Positions 24,334 to 38,619 of a DNA stretch of 64,000 nt are shown here, in pieces. The translations under genes were made by a program, and so were the position numbers. Position 1 is the stretch's first letter. Each line of letters begins with the position of its first letter. Source of the stretch: Isoetes taiwanensis (lineage: Eukaryota > Streptophyta > Lycopodiopsida > Isoetales > Isoetaceae); contig JAJEKV010000065.1 of the NCBI GenBank assembly GCA_021234155.1, positions 942,786 to 1,006,785 of the forward strand. Direction: 5' to 3'. Below the pieces are notes generated by a model. The model did no database searches, was not told where the DNA came from, and saw only the letters and a program-made list of their open reading frames with translations.

Positions 24334-25926
24334 ATGGAGCAGCAAGCAGCAGGAAAAAGATCCGAGGATTATGCCCCATATCCTTACCTCGCTACTCCAG
24401 ATCCAACTCTAAATGCCAGGTGCCCGCCGGAGTACCAGCAGGCAGCTTGGGGCACCGCTGTAATGGGTTCTCCTGCCGAACCAGCTTCTCACCCAGATAA
24501 TCAAGAAGCTGCTACCCATCACAGGGACAACGTATTGAATTGGGAATCTGAACATGAAAAGGGAGCTCCTGCTCCTGGTGCAAAAGATAAGGTAGAAGTT
24601 CCTGTTTCTGGCAATGTTGAATATTCTGAAAAGGCATACACCCATGGATCCAGTAGTACTCCTCCTGTTTACCCACCTCCCCCTGCTCCTGCTGCTTATC
24701 CTGGGCCTTATGTTCAAACTGCAAATATTCAAAACACCCCAGCAAAAAGTGAGTTGTTTACCGTTAAATTCAGCTGTTTCAAGAGAGAATTTATCCTATA
24801 ATGTTGGGCTTTGTGTAATTTCATTCAGGTCCTATGGAAAGTATACTAGATACGTTAAGCAAATGGGGCAAGAAAGCAGAAGTTGCTGCTGAAAATGTTT
24901 GGAGCCACTGTAAGTTTCATAGTTACTTTGTCATTTGTGATCCTAGTCCTAGTAATAGCGAAATTCTGGCCTTGTTATTTGAATGGTTGCAGTAGTTTTC
25001 TACTGAAGTATGCCTTTTCCCAAGTTAAGTTATATGTGATCCTAGAGAAATTATGGTTACACTTGTTTTTATAGCAAACATCTTGTTTCCCAAGTAAAGT
25101 AATTTTAATATTATTGCTTGCTTATGCAGTGAAAACTGGACCTTCTATGACTGATGCTGCATGGGGTAAACTTAGTCAAGGGACAAAAGTCCTCACAGAA
25201 GGAGGATATGAAAATGTTTTTAGGCAGACGTTTGGTGCAACCGCAGATGAAAGACTGCGCAAATCATATGCTTGCTACCTATCAACTTCGACTGGGCCAG
25301 TAGCAGGAACACTTTACATATCAACTGTTAAGCTTGCCTTCTGCAGTGATAGGCCATTATCTTACAACCCTTCTCCTGGGCAGACAGCTATGAGCTACTA
25401 TAAGGTTTGATTTCCTTTTATCTTTTCCTGTTCTTTTCTTTTATTTTATTTTTTGGTGGATTTTTTGTCTATAGCTGCAATAGCAATTCAGAGTGAAAGG
25501 TATGGCATGTTAAAATTGCCTCGGCTCTTTTTGTTGTTTGTAAAATTCCTTGATGCAAGGGTAAGCTTCCCGTGGACGTTAAAATTCCATCATCATCTCT
25601 TTCCATTAATGCATAAAAGTGAATCATCTTTAAGGAGGAACAGTTGCTTCATTCACAAAGATATGCTTCACTTTCATGTATAGGTTATTCGATACTATCT
25701 AATATGCGCATTTGCTGTTTGCCAGATTCTGATACCATTGGACAAAGTGAGGTCAATCAATCCATCCACAAACAGGGACAAGCCAACAGAGAAGTACATT
25801 CAAGTTGTAACAGCAGACAACTATGAATTTTGGTTTATGGGGTTTGTCAATTATGACAAGGGTTTGAAGAACTTACAGCTTGCTCTAAATCCTCATGGTT
25901 CTCCTGCCTATCATTCTCCTGCGTAG
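24334..25926 (+). CDS. GRAM-domain, GEM-like (ABA-responsive type) protein
   Basis: Four exons join in frame: 24334-24748, 24829-24909, 25130-25404, 25726-25926, giving 323 residues. All introns are GT-AG. Residues 1-138 are a low-complexity, proline-rich N-terminus ([16 protein letters not shown]), as in plant GEM-like proteins. A short amphipathic segment follows ([21 protein letters not shown]), then [20 protein letters not shown] and a GRAM domain at about 190-310 ([70 protein letters not shown]). GRAM domains bind lipids or proteins. GEM relatives act in ABA response, dormancy or epidermal patterning; which role applies here is not decidable. The first in-frame ATG was taken as start. 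An AATAAA-type signal follows at about 25995. Confidence 0.93.
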
Positions 25927-28900
25927 TTCGCTTATAAGGGCAGGCCAGTATTATTTCATTTGCTCACTATGATTTGTTAATATCTTTGTATGATAAATAA
26001 ATGGACTCCTAGTTAGCTGCTGTTAATGTTTTGTGAAATCGTTCTTTATTCGCAAAATATGTCCTGGTGCTCAGCATACTAAGTGTAATTATGAAAATCT
26101 TTAAGTCATGTTACTGAAACTGGGAGGTCTTTCGTCAAAATAACATAAGGGCTCATATTTGTTCACCGAGTTATTCAATGTCATTTTATTCCTCCCGTAC
26201 AAATGTGTTAATGTCTATATGTGTTAATGTTTTTTTTCGTACATTGGATCAAGGTATAATCCTGAGAATATGTGGAATCAAGGGTGTCAGATTTTACACC
26301 TCACACCCCCATATATCACCATGCTCCCCATACGCAGCAGCATATACGTACATGAATAACAATGCTAATATGCGTTGTCATGTAAACATATTGAAATACC
26401 TTCTGCTAAAAACAGCCGAAGGGATACAACGAAAATGCTCTACATTCAATTTCTTAACGCCGGACTGTATGCCAGACTGCACCTCTGTTGCCGACCTGTA
26501 GAGAAACCAACGAAACAGGATATCTTGATGTCTGGTGCCGATTTGTTCATCCATCTAGTCGTTATCCATATCTAAGCTATAATTTGTTCATCCATCTAGT
26601 CATTATCCATATCTAAGCTATAATTCAGTGCTAAAATGACAACGTGAACAAGCATTGAAACTAAAAAGTAATTCCTGAGATTTTATATCACCCGAGGAAG
26701 AGTACATTGTTGTTTCCCCAATAAGATATGGAGCAACCAGTTAGGATTTAAGGCTCCAATCACAGCCTATTCCCCCTTCAGCTTATGATTACCCCATCTA
26801 CAGCAACTACAGGCTCCAATTCCAAGCCAATCAAGATCGGCCTCACTCAAATCTCACCTCCACTACCAACAGACAGAAATAGAAACCCCAACAGGCTGAT
26901 TTTCTGCAGAAGGACCATCTCTACACCCCTCCAGCAAACCAAGGCAGCATATCTGGTAACAAACAAATCAAAAGCCCAGTCCAAACCCCTGCAATCGGGA
27001 AGAAAAGGGAAGAACCGAAATAGGTGAAGGTGGAGTTGCCCTCCAAAAGAAGAACCAAGAAGCCGCCATAGATGCCATCGCAGGCCCATTTGGGCTGAAG
27101 CAGGCCGTCCAGGCGCCTGCATGGCCTCCATCCGTCGCGCTGGTCCGGCCGCCTCCATCGGGCTGCTCTTAGCAGCCCCCGTGAACAGGATCCCTGCTAT
27201 TTCCGACCATGCAAATCCCTCATGCCATAACAAAAAAAAAAAAGTCCCCCTTTTCCCGGCTAACCTACGCCAAAAATCATAGGAAAGTGATATTTTGGGG
27301 ACGTATTTATCACGTTAATGTTTGCTCTTGGGGGCTAAAATTTGGATATCAAGGGCCCTTGTTCGTAAGTGCAGTTTTATTTTAGGAAAAGTTACTGAAA
27401 TGTCTCTACAGTATTTTACCAAAATGCCCTTTGTATTTTGGTTATTTTATTAAGGGTCAAGAAAGACCACCATGTTTTAGCCTATTTTCTTATTGAAAAT
27501 ACATTTTTACTCTGTTCTCTTTTTTGCGTGATCTTGCTTTGCCTTCACCCTTTAGATTGGATATGTCAGAGGTGAAATAGGTAGATGTGCTAGTCCCAGA
27601 GCTTTCAGCCTTTAGGTCGGACACGTCAGAGGCGAAATAGGTAGATGTGATAGCCCCAAAGCTATGATTTCTTTCTTAATCTATAAAAATTGCATGTTAA
27701 GCATTAAACTAAGCTCTCTCTGGGGAAAGTTTGGGCATTTTTGTATGTGGTATTTTGGCAAATGGCAGTAGGTTACTATGGCAAGATTGGGCACTTAGGC
27801 ATGTGGCGAGGTTAGGTCACTTTTTTATCGTAATTATGGCCATTGATTTCTAGAATATTCTTACATATGTTAGATTAAAGTGTCCACCGTCCACACATTC
27901 TCGATGTATAATTCTCAAACCATTGCATCTGGTCAATATGCAAATCAATTCATATACCCTCTTCTCCAAACAGATGAATGAAAATATTTGTGGAACACTT
28001 ACATGCAAACAAAAGAAGCTAATCTGGTAAACCATAACTCTAAATGTCCAAGCGACCACAAATTAAAGTCATCCGCGAAACAAAGGAAGCTATTCTGGTA
28101 AACCATAGCTCTAAATGTCCAAGAGCCCTCAAATTAAAGTCACCCGTTCAAGAAACTACATATACGAAAACTGCGTATGTGAGTGATGGCTTTGTTTCCT
28201 AATACATTACACTTAAGATCAAATCTTGTAAGGAACCAACATAATTGAATCTTTGATTTCAGCATATTGAATTGCCAACTACAAGAGTTGCGCTGGAATA
28301 ACAAAAATGGTACCACTACTGGCTTGTTGAAGTAAAAACTGCAAGATTTTTTTCAAGAAATCTTTTTCATTCTCGAAAGGGCTGTTGCAAAGACACATAA
28401 ATCGGCCCCTTCCATCTCTCTTTTTGCTCTAAAGCAATCTCTATATTGTCTTCAGTGCAGAACTTGCAGCGTAGAAGAGGAACCTTTGCATCTCTCTTTC
28501 TGCTGAGAAATGGTGTTTGCTTTGCCCTTGAAGAATCAGTATCAACAGTTGCGATAAGCTACAATGTGACATAGAAGGATCCCTTACTTCTCACACCAGG
28601 TTACAATCGAGTAAGAAACAAGCCAGAATTACTTCTTCTCAAGGATCCGCATTATTTGCCCTCCATATCCGATTTTCTCCATGCTCATCTACAAGAATAA
28701 TCAAATCTAGAATGGCTATGCCTACAAGAGCCTGGGGATATGAACCTCTTGCCAAAATGGCAGTACCATAGAGGGCTGAAAATATACTGAAAAGAAGTAT
28801 GAGCTGCAAAGGCAACGAGAAAAGAGCATGGACTGCTTTGGCAATGACTACTTTTAGAGACGTTTGCCTTATTACTGTCCAGGATTTAAAACCGTCGCCT

Positions 28901-28929
28901 TGAAGGATAAGGGAAAAACTTTAGCAGTA
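25927..28929. repeat. intergenic spacer with three tandem duplications
   Basis: No gene was recognised. Direct duplications: 26541-26581 with 26582-26622 (period 41, about one mismatch); 27549-27608 with 27609-27668 (period 60, near GTCAGAGGTGAAATAGGTAG); about 28007-28076 with 28078-28147 (period 71, near TCTGGTAAACCATA). A GC-richer patch at 27040-27230 ends in a run of 12 A (27230-27241) and could be the end of an old plus-strand retroposon. The 128-codon minus-strand frame across it shows no protein family. Confidence 0.5.
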
Positions 28930-29540
28930 ATAAGCTTGCTAATAAACTGTACCATGTACATGTTGGTGTAGTGATGAGGGGTACAATTGAGCCTGCATGT
29001 CTAATAGCTCTTGAATATAAGATGCCAGTGCCTCTATCGAAACCATGTTCATCATGATATGTAGTGGTTGCTTAGGTGCAACCAATCCAGTATATCGTGC
29101 CCGAATAGGTGCAAATGTTGGGCAGTTTGGAAGAGTGTGACATTCAACTTCGATAATTCCCAGTTGGCAGCATTGACAGACCCTGTTTTCTCGATCTTTT
29201 GGGGCACATTTGATTGTTTCAATTCTGAGGCGATGTGCTCCTGTGCAAATGGAGGCAATCATTCTATGCGTCCTTATGGAATAAATGTGTTAGCATGCAC
29301 CGTTGTGGATCCTTGGCAAGCGTGGGATTATTTTTTGTCGTGCGATGTCTTTACCAACTCTAAAGGACTGATATCCCCAAACTTACTTAGGAAGCTTGTG
29401 TTTAAATACTGGTTCAAGCAATTGTGATCTTCATTGTTATGCATCTGTATGCACTCATATTTCCTGCACATTCCATCTGGAGAACCAGACGGATCGTTTC
29501 TCCTTCCAACAGGTTTACATACATTAAGAACTATAAACAT
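28930..29540 (-). mobile_element. C-terminal fragment of a microsatellite-clade LINE
   Basis: Minus-strand frames give LNQYLNTSFLSKFGDISPLE, then RLRIETIKCAPKDRENRVC and QCCQLGIIEVECHTLPNCP, TFAPIRARYTGL. This matches the C-terminal block of copy A (RLCQRYQVGAMEDECHTL), so both belong to one lineage. The RT and the terminal hairpin are missing. Confidence 0.65.
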
Positions 29541-29589
29541 GTGCTAAATTAGTAGTGCTCCATGTGGTACGCTAGATGGTATGATTTGT

Positions 29590-29758
29590 TTTGGTGATAG
29601 TTGTAATGATCCTCTAGGCTTGATGGTCTCATGGACATAAATAATATCATCTCATCTCATCTCATCTCATCTCATCTCATCTCATCTCATCTCATCTCAT
29701 CTCATCTCATCTCATCTCATCTCATTTCATTTCCCTCCCTCCCTCCCTCCCTCCCTCT
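29590..29758 (+). repeat. LINE 3' hairpin module with (ATCTC)n and (CCCT)n tail
   Basis: The hairpin AGGCT-TGAT-GGTCT lies at 29616-29629, followed by CATGGACATAAATAATATC, about fifteen ATCTC units (to about 29725) and a run of CCCT units to about 29757. The next LINE (copy C) starts directly after this microsatellite. Confidence 0.75.
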
Positions 29759-32700
29759 CGGTGGTTGCTATGGTTTTCGCGGTGAAACTTCAACATGCCA
29801 TAACTCTCGCATACTATATCAGATTGTCACTTATTTGTGATCATTTGAAAGCTGGTTCCGAGGCCTTTTCAAAGATATATAACATGATCAGGTTTGAATC
29901 TGTTTAGCTCTAGAATTATCATTTTCTGACAAAGCTTATTGGGGTCTCCTTCTCGTCGATCCCCTGATCGAGATGTGACAATCTCCTCAGCATCAGATCT
30001 CGATTCCAGTGCCTTACTTGTAGTAGAAATTGAGTCTACGCTAGCAGATTTTGTTGATAAACTTGAAAGCTCTATTGAAAAATCGCTAGCCCTTTCTATG
30101 CAGCAGATGATGGAAGCTATGAAGGCTGATTTGATAGCTACAATGCGGGAACCTCTAAAAGAAGCAGTGAACTCTTTGATGAAGAATTCTAAAAAAGTTT
30201 ATATGAAGCAGATGCAATCAGAGATGAAGAAATTTCGAGTGAGCATCAAATCAGAGCTTGAACAATTTAATAAGAGCATGCGATCTGAAGTCCATGACAT
30301 GATGCAAGAAGGTGAATATACAGAAGATGATGATAATACAGGATATTCTGACAATAGCGGCATTACACAAGTACAAGAGCTCACTTCTTTCATTAAAGAT
30401 CAACAGGACAGGAACAAGGCATTAGATTCATTTATTGAAGAGCACGAGAGGCAGAAAAGGGTTATGAACATTCGCGTGGTTGGTCTACCAGAGGATACAA
30501 AGGAGAACACAAAGGAGAAGGTAAGCATGTTTATCAAATCCAAATTAGATTTGGATAGTGACATAGTTGAGGCATTTCGGGTGGGCAAATCCTTTGATAA
30601 CACAAGGCGTACTATTTTGAAATTTGCAAATAAGGAGAATAAGATGGTTGTCTTGAGCAAACGGTCATTGCTACGGGGAGAGAAGGTATGGATTGATGAT
30701 CTGGTAAAGAAACAATATATTGAGTACAACAGGAACTTAAAAAATTAGAAGATGCAAGAAAAAATGGTCATAATGCATTTTGGAGGAAGGGACATGTTGT
30801 TGTGGAAGAAAGGAATGTGAAAAAACCAGATGCATGGGAAAACAATGACCGTCCAGTTTGCATGTTGGAATATCAATACACTAAAGCAAGCAAATGTTGA
30901 CACTATGGGGGATTTTTAAGTAAAGTATACGTAATATTCTTTCTTGAGACGTGTAAAATGAAGAGGTAGGGCTTCCTGACATTATGGGGTTTAAAATGAT
31001 GCATTCAGTATGGAATAAAAAAGAAGGGAGGCTTAAAAGTTTTGGTGGCATTGCTTGCTATGTTAGATAAGAATTTACACATTTAGTAATAGTCTTGGAT
31101 AAAATGGCATCACTTCAGTATATTTGGATTGAAGTTACCTGGACAATCTGGAAAACTTTGTGTTGCTGGTTGCTACTTTCTACCAATCTCGTATATATAG
31201 TTCTGATAACTTAGACATGGGTGATCCATTTTCTCATTTGGAAAAAGGATATTCTAGCACTTAGTTCCAGAGGTGATGTGCTTTTGCTAGGTGATTTTAA
31301 TGGACGCACGACACAAAAACAAGCAGCTATAGTTAGTCCAGATGGAAATTCAAAATGGATGGAAATGCTTGAGAAGATGAGCTATCAATTTCTGGATGGC
31401 ATTAACACTCTGGTGATAGGATTAGATGGCCTAATTCACAAGGACACCATGTTTTGACATTGTATAGTGGCCTTGATATGATTATATATAATGGCATAGC
31501 CGAATTTCTCAGCTCTGAAAAATGTACTTGCAGGAATGCAAGTGTTGTGACTATATTTTAGCCAAGCCATCATTCATTAATTAGATGGTCAATGTTTCTA
31601 TTGGCAGTGAAAGGATTGAGTCAGATCGTGTGCCAATTTTTGTTGCTATAGATGCTTTAGACACATAACGCATGTTCCTCCATCTATCCGAGCTCCAAAA
31701 ATTAAGATGAGATATGGTAAGAACATTGTGTTTAAGGAATCATGTGAGGAAAAAATTTCATTGGTATCTTAGTCACAAACAACATCTAAGATTAGTGACA
31801 CTTTGGCATGCTTGGTAGAGAACAAAGGCTGAGGTTTAAGAGGGCAAAAAGGGATGCAAAAATCAAAGAAAGGAAAGAATATGTCAAATTGATTAAGAGA
31901 AAGAAACGGGCATATCTGCATAAAAAGCATCAGGAAATGGTAATGGATCTTGTTAAGCATCCAATTTTTTTTGGGACAGGTTAAAGCCATATCAAAATGT
32001 TTGGGCTATATTGAATGTTGCAGCTCCTTTTTACCAAATACATAACTTGTACCACATTCCAAATCAGAATGGATCTTGCACGAATAGCAGGTATGATAGG
32101 GAGTGTCCTTTGTTTACTTTGGATGACATATATTACGGTTTACAAAAGTTATCTAATAATTATGTTGTTGATGCACATGGTCTTATAGCTGGACGAGCGC
32201 CTTGGGATATTAGTGGATAAGAGTCCGAATTGGAACCAAGTAATGGAGCAAAAGGTAAACGGTGGCCCTCAAAGCACTGTATGCAATGCAACGTAAATGT
32301 ACCAAAGCAAAGATATACAATGTTAGCTTGAAAAGAATGCTTTATATAACACTGATCCAATCTGTGGATGTGAAGTATGGATTGGTATTAGAGACTTGAA
32401 AAAAGGTTGAGAAAGTTCAAAAGAAATTCTTTCGGCCTTCACTTGAAACAAAAATGCAAACTCCCTATGCTATGATGTTAGCGGAATATAGAATGCAGTC
32501 TCCTTAATTATGTCTATAAGGTGTTGTATATTATGACTGAACAAAGTTTACCACGCTTGGCTTTAGGGGACACACAGGTTAAGGGCTGATTTGCTGGCAC
32601 CACTCAGTGGATGGCACAATGTGGGATGAATATTCATGATTTAGCTTTGCATAAAGATGATATCTACATATGGGTCAAAATGAATGTTCTTCAGAGGACG

Positions 32701-33245
32701 TGGAGATATGGAGCAATAAAAAACGAGTTTTATATGACCCATATTAATCCTACATTGCAGAAGGTGAAGTATTTGGTAGAGGGGATTTCCATGAAGAATA
32801 GGCACGCCATTTGCAGGATGAGGCTGAGCTCGCATAATCTTGGTGTTGAAGTGGATAGGTGGAATGACATCCCTCACGAGCTTAGATTGTGTAAGATTAA
32901 TGTGAGGTAGGGATATCTGAAGATGAGGAACATGCACTTCTACATTGCCCTGCTTACAGAGATATTCGAGAGAAGTATGATGTATGTGTTGACACATTGA
33001 AGGCTTTCTTTGATTTTTTAGAATAATGTATTGGAAGATGTATCATTGATATTTTAGAGTGTAGGGATGGTGTTTTAAGAACCTTAAAAGTAGATGGGTT
33101 AGAGGTAGGAGAGGCTAATGCATTTTTATAGGAGGATGCATTAGATGATTTGTTTTATAATTTTGAATGTATAAGTTGAATGTCTTATAGACCTGGCGGT
33201 CTCACAGACATAATAAACAAATTTTTTCATTTATCTCTCTCTTTT
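29759..33245 (+). mobile_element. microsatellite-clade LINE (copy C) with intact ORF1 and internally deleted ORF2
   Basis: A leader of about 180 bases precedes ORF1 (29939-30748). ORF2 is broken. An endonuclease piece LLLGDFNGRT lies near 31285. A linker piece gives LFTLDDIYYGLQKLSNNYVV near 32115-32170. The sequence then jumps at about 32215 to the region after the catalytic box (NVSLKRMLYITLIQSVDVKYG near 32320), so the RT palm is deleted. The C-terminus is conserved (SSHNLGVEVDRWNDIP, GISEDEEHALLHCPAYRDI near 32830-32970). The 3' end is the hairpin AGACC-TGGC-GGTCT (33189-33202), CACAGACATAATAAAC and a CT-rich tail to about 33245. Confidence 0.8.
29939..30748 (+). CDS. LINE ORF1 protein: coiled coil plus RRM-like domain
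   Basis: The frame is open for 269 codons but begins at a non-ATG codon after a stop. The first ATG in frame is the M of MQQMMEAMKADL, so the true start may be damaged or internal. Residues about 25-135 have long heptad-rich helices (MRSEVHDMMQEGEYTEDD marks an acidic end), and about 145-172 form a second helix. From about 176 NIRVVGLPEDTKENTKEKV, then DSDIVEAFRVGK and RRTILKFANKENK resemble the RRM/C-terminal fold of L1-type ORF1 nucleic-acid chaperones. A frameshifted continuation (DARKNGHNAFWRKGH) follows the stop. This differs from the DUF4283/zinc-knuckle ORF1 of the plant L1 at 56-59 kb. Confidence 0.7.
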   Translation: MGSPSRRSPDRDVTISSASDLDSSALLVVEIESTLADFVDKLESSIEKSLALSMQQMMEAMKADLIATMREPLKEAVNSLMKNSKKVYMKQMQSEMKKFRVSIKSELEQFNKSMRSEVHDMMQEGEYTEDDDNTGYSDNSGITQVQELTSFIKDQQDRNKALDSFIEEHERQKRVMNIRVVGLPEDTKENTKEKVSMFIKSKLDLDSDIVEAFRVGKSFDNTRRTILKFANKENKMVVLSKRSLLRGEKVWIDDLVKKQYIEYNRNLKN

Positions 33246-33249
33246 ACAG

Positions 33250-33344
33250 GAAAGGTTCGGATGAGATGAATAGTAATATGGGGGTTAAATAAGGATATCC
33301 TATGTCCCCTACTTTGTTTGGATTGTTTATAAATCAACCGGGGA
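33250..33344 (+). mobile_element. LINE RT scrap (copy H)
   Basis: A short plus-strand piece reads MGVK-GYPMSPTLFGLFIN with one stop, the RT motif just before the catalytic box. It starts directly after the tail of copy C and ends at a G-rich tract where minus-strand LINE sequence begins. Confidence 0.5.
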
Positions 33345-33359
33345 GGAGGAGGGGAGAGG

Positions 33360-34365
33360 GGGGGAGTGCAACAACCTATCATGATCCATGACTTGCATCT
33401 TTTCAGATACTTCAATATATGGAACATCGCTTTCAATTCCAATGGTCTTATTCTGGCTTCAATCAATATCATTCGGAAGGGAGTTTGCATTTTGACACAC
33501 AATTCTATAAGCAAAAGTTTCGTTTGAATCTTTTCAACCCATTTCCAAATTCTAGTGACAATCCCGACCAAGCTCCACATCCATACAATACTACAATGCA
33601 TAAAGTGCTTTTGTCCCAACATCTATTCTTTGCTTAACTACAACATTTCAACCATATTTGTGGTCTACTACATGATCCAAATATTTATAATTGTTTGCAA
33701 TCTCCACCTGTTTTTTGTTTATAATAAAATTAGTAATCACGTGACCTAGTACCAAATATTAATATTTTGGTTTTATTTAAATTTACCTTCATTTTAGTGG
33801 TGTCACAGGAACTGGCGAGTGCATCTCGGTGCTTTTGCATCCCCTTGGCACTCCCCAAGAAAAGGATAATGTCCTCTACATACACAACAACAATATAAGT
33901 GTGTATTGTAACGGATGCATGGGAGACCGCTCGAGTAGATCTTAGTGTCGCATTCCCGAGACATCCGCATAAATGGGTAGAAATGACCACTCATAAACAT
34001 CTATACAGTTTTATCAAGTTGGTTAAGGGCATGTCGATTAGGAATATTACATTTGCTATCCGAACAGGACTCGAGTGGGCTCCAGTTCGAGTCTTCATAA
34101 GGGTAAGTATGACTTGGATATCGTTGGACGGGATGGTGTGGTCAATGGTCTTGTGATGCTCGAGGACGAGTGTAGTTCTAGTGGGAGAGATTGTAACAGA
34201 CCCATGGGAGACCGCCTTCGAGTAGATCTTGGTGTCGCATTTTCAAGACATCAATGCAAATGGGTAGAAGCGACTACTCATAAAGGTCTAAACGATTTTA
34301 CCCAGTTGATTAAGGGAATGTTGGTTAGGAAAGTTATATGTATCCTGCAATGGTAGTTAGGAAGG
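33360..34365 (-). mobile_element. LINE RT fragment (copy I), split by an LTR element
   Basis: On the minus strand, after removal of the insert at 33907-34338, the frame runs LQDTHLY... into YVEDIILFLGSAKGMQKHRD, ALASSCDTTKMKVNLNKTKI, then an RT thumb and connector (33622-33400: KMQTPFRMILIEARIRPLE, HILKYLKRCKS). The catalytic box reads Y-V-E-D instead of Y-A-D-D, so the copy is dead. Its 5' end lies against the CT-rich tail of LINE F and its 3' end against a G/A-rich tract at 33340-33368. Confidence 0.65.
33907..34338 (+). mobile_element. complete TRIM-like miniature LTR retrotransposon
   Basis: Direct repeats of 145 and 147 bases (33907-34051 and 34192-34338) begin TGTAAC and end ATTACA/GTTATA. 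Five-base target duplications TGTAT flank them (33902-33906 and 34339-34343). Directly inside the left repeat, TGCTATCCGAAC (34054-34065) matches the plant initiator-Met primer site TGGTATCAGAGC at 9 of 12 bases. A polypurine tract GTGGGAGAGA lies just before the right repeat (34181-34190). The internal part is 140 bases and codes for nothing. The size fits TRIM elements; a deletion derivative of a gypsy element is the alternative. Confidence 0.8.
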
Positions 34366-34375
34366 GGAGGGGGAT

Positions 34376-37815
<3,440 letters not shown>

Positions 37816-38400
37816 TCACTTTGCATATATAGCAATACTCTAATGTGCCCTCAATCAGAGCATCATTAGTCTCACTACTCTCTCTAGCACCTTGCTCCTA
37901 GCCTTCTCTCTCTAGCGCCTTATTGCTTTCCCACGCTTTCTATCTCGAGAACTTGCACTGCCACACTTTCTCTCTCTAGCATTGGCTCTCACTTGTGCTT
38001 GCTACCTTGTTGCACAACCTTTCCTTCTTTTGGCCCTTGGGCCCCTTAGGCACACACTCTCTCTCTAGGGTTTTGGTCAAAGGCGACTCTGATTGCGCTT
38101 TTGATTGTGTTTTTTATTGTGTCCACATTCTCGTACCATCAAAAAGCGTGTGCATTAAAAAGCACGTGACTGCGCTTTTGATTGTGTCCACATCCTCGTA
38201 CCATGCAAAAGTGCTTTTGATTATGTCCACATTCTCGTATTCTCGTACCATCCAAAAGAGCGTGGTTTGTCTCACTGTATCTTAGGCTTCTAGCTTCATT
38301 CTCTCTCTAGGCCGTGGTGTGTCCACATTCTCGTACCATCAAAAAGCATATGGTGTATCTCACTGTGGCTTTGGCTTCGAGTAGGCTCAAAGACAAGAGA
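37816..38400 (+). repeat. degenerate short repeats, no gene seen
   Basis: TCTCTCTAGC-type words recur at 37870-37980 and again further on. A unit near TGTCCACATTCTCGTACCAT, followed by CAAAAAGCGTG, occurs about four times (around 38121, 38187, 38227 and 38320) with irregular spacing. No protein frame is convincing. Confidence 0.5.
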
Positions 38401-38619
38401 TTGCTGCATCAACCATAGATAGCCCCCCTCCCAAATCCTTCCCATTCCAAACGAATTCCGGCAATAGCGGTGGATCCCCTCCACCCCCTCCCCCATAGGG
38501 TTGAACCCCCCAAACTTCCCCATGCCAACCAGTAAGGGTGGGCATTCTTTATGCTCTACTTTTAATCTTTGAACTCCTAAGTACTTCTTGTGCACTTATA
38601 ATTTGCCACTCTAAAGAAC

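Noticed and set aside
26847-27233. 128-codon minus-strand ORF
   Set aside because: No recognisable domain; it lies in a GC-richer patch that ends in an A-run and is more likely repeat DNA.
29631-29760. CRISPR-like array in the ATCTC repeat
   Set aside because: A simple 5-base microsatellite without spacers in a eukaryotic genome.
33910-34220. GGTCTC-like words as further LINE hairpins
   Set aside because: GAGACC occurs inside the LTRs without the rest of the module; coincidental. The same applies to 54847 and 58230 inside the L1.
33907-34338. Simple tandem duplication
   Set aside because: The 5-bp target duplication, the primer-site-like and polypurine sequences at the right places argue for an LTR element.
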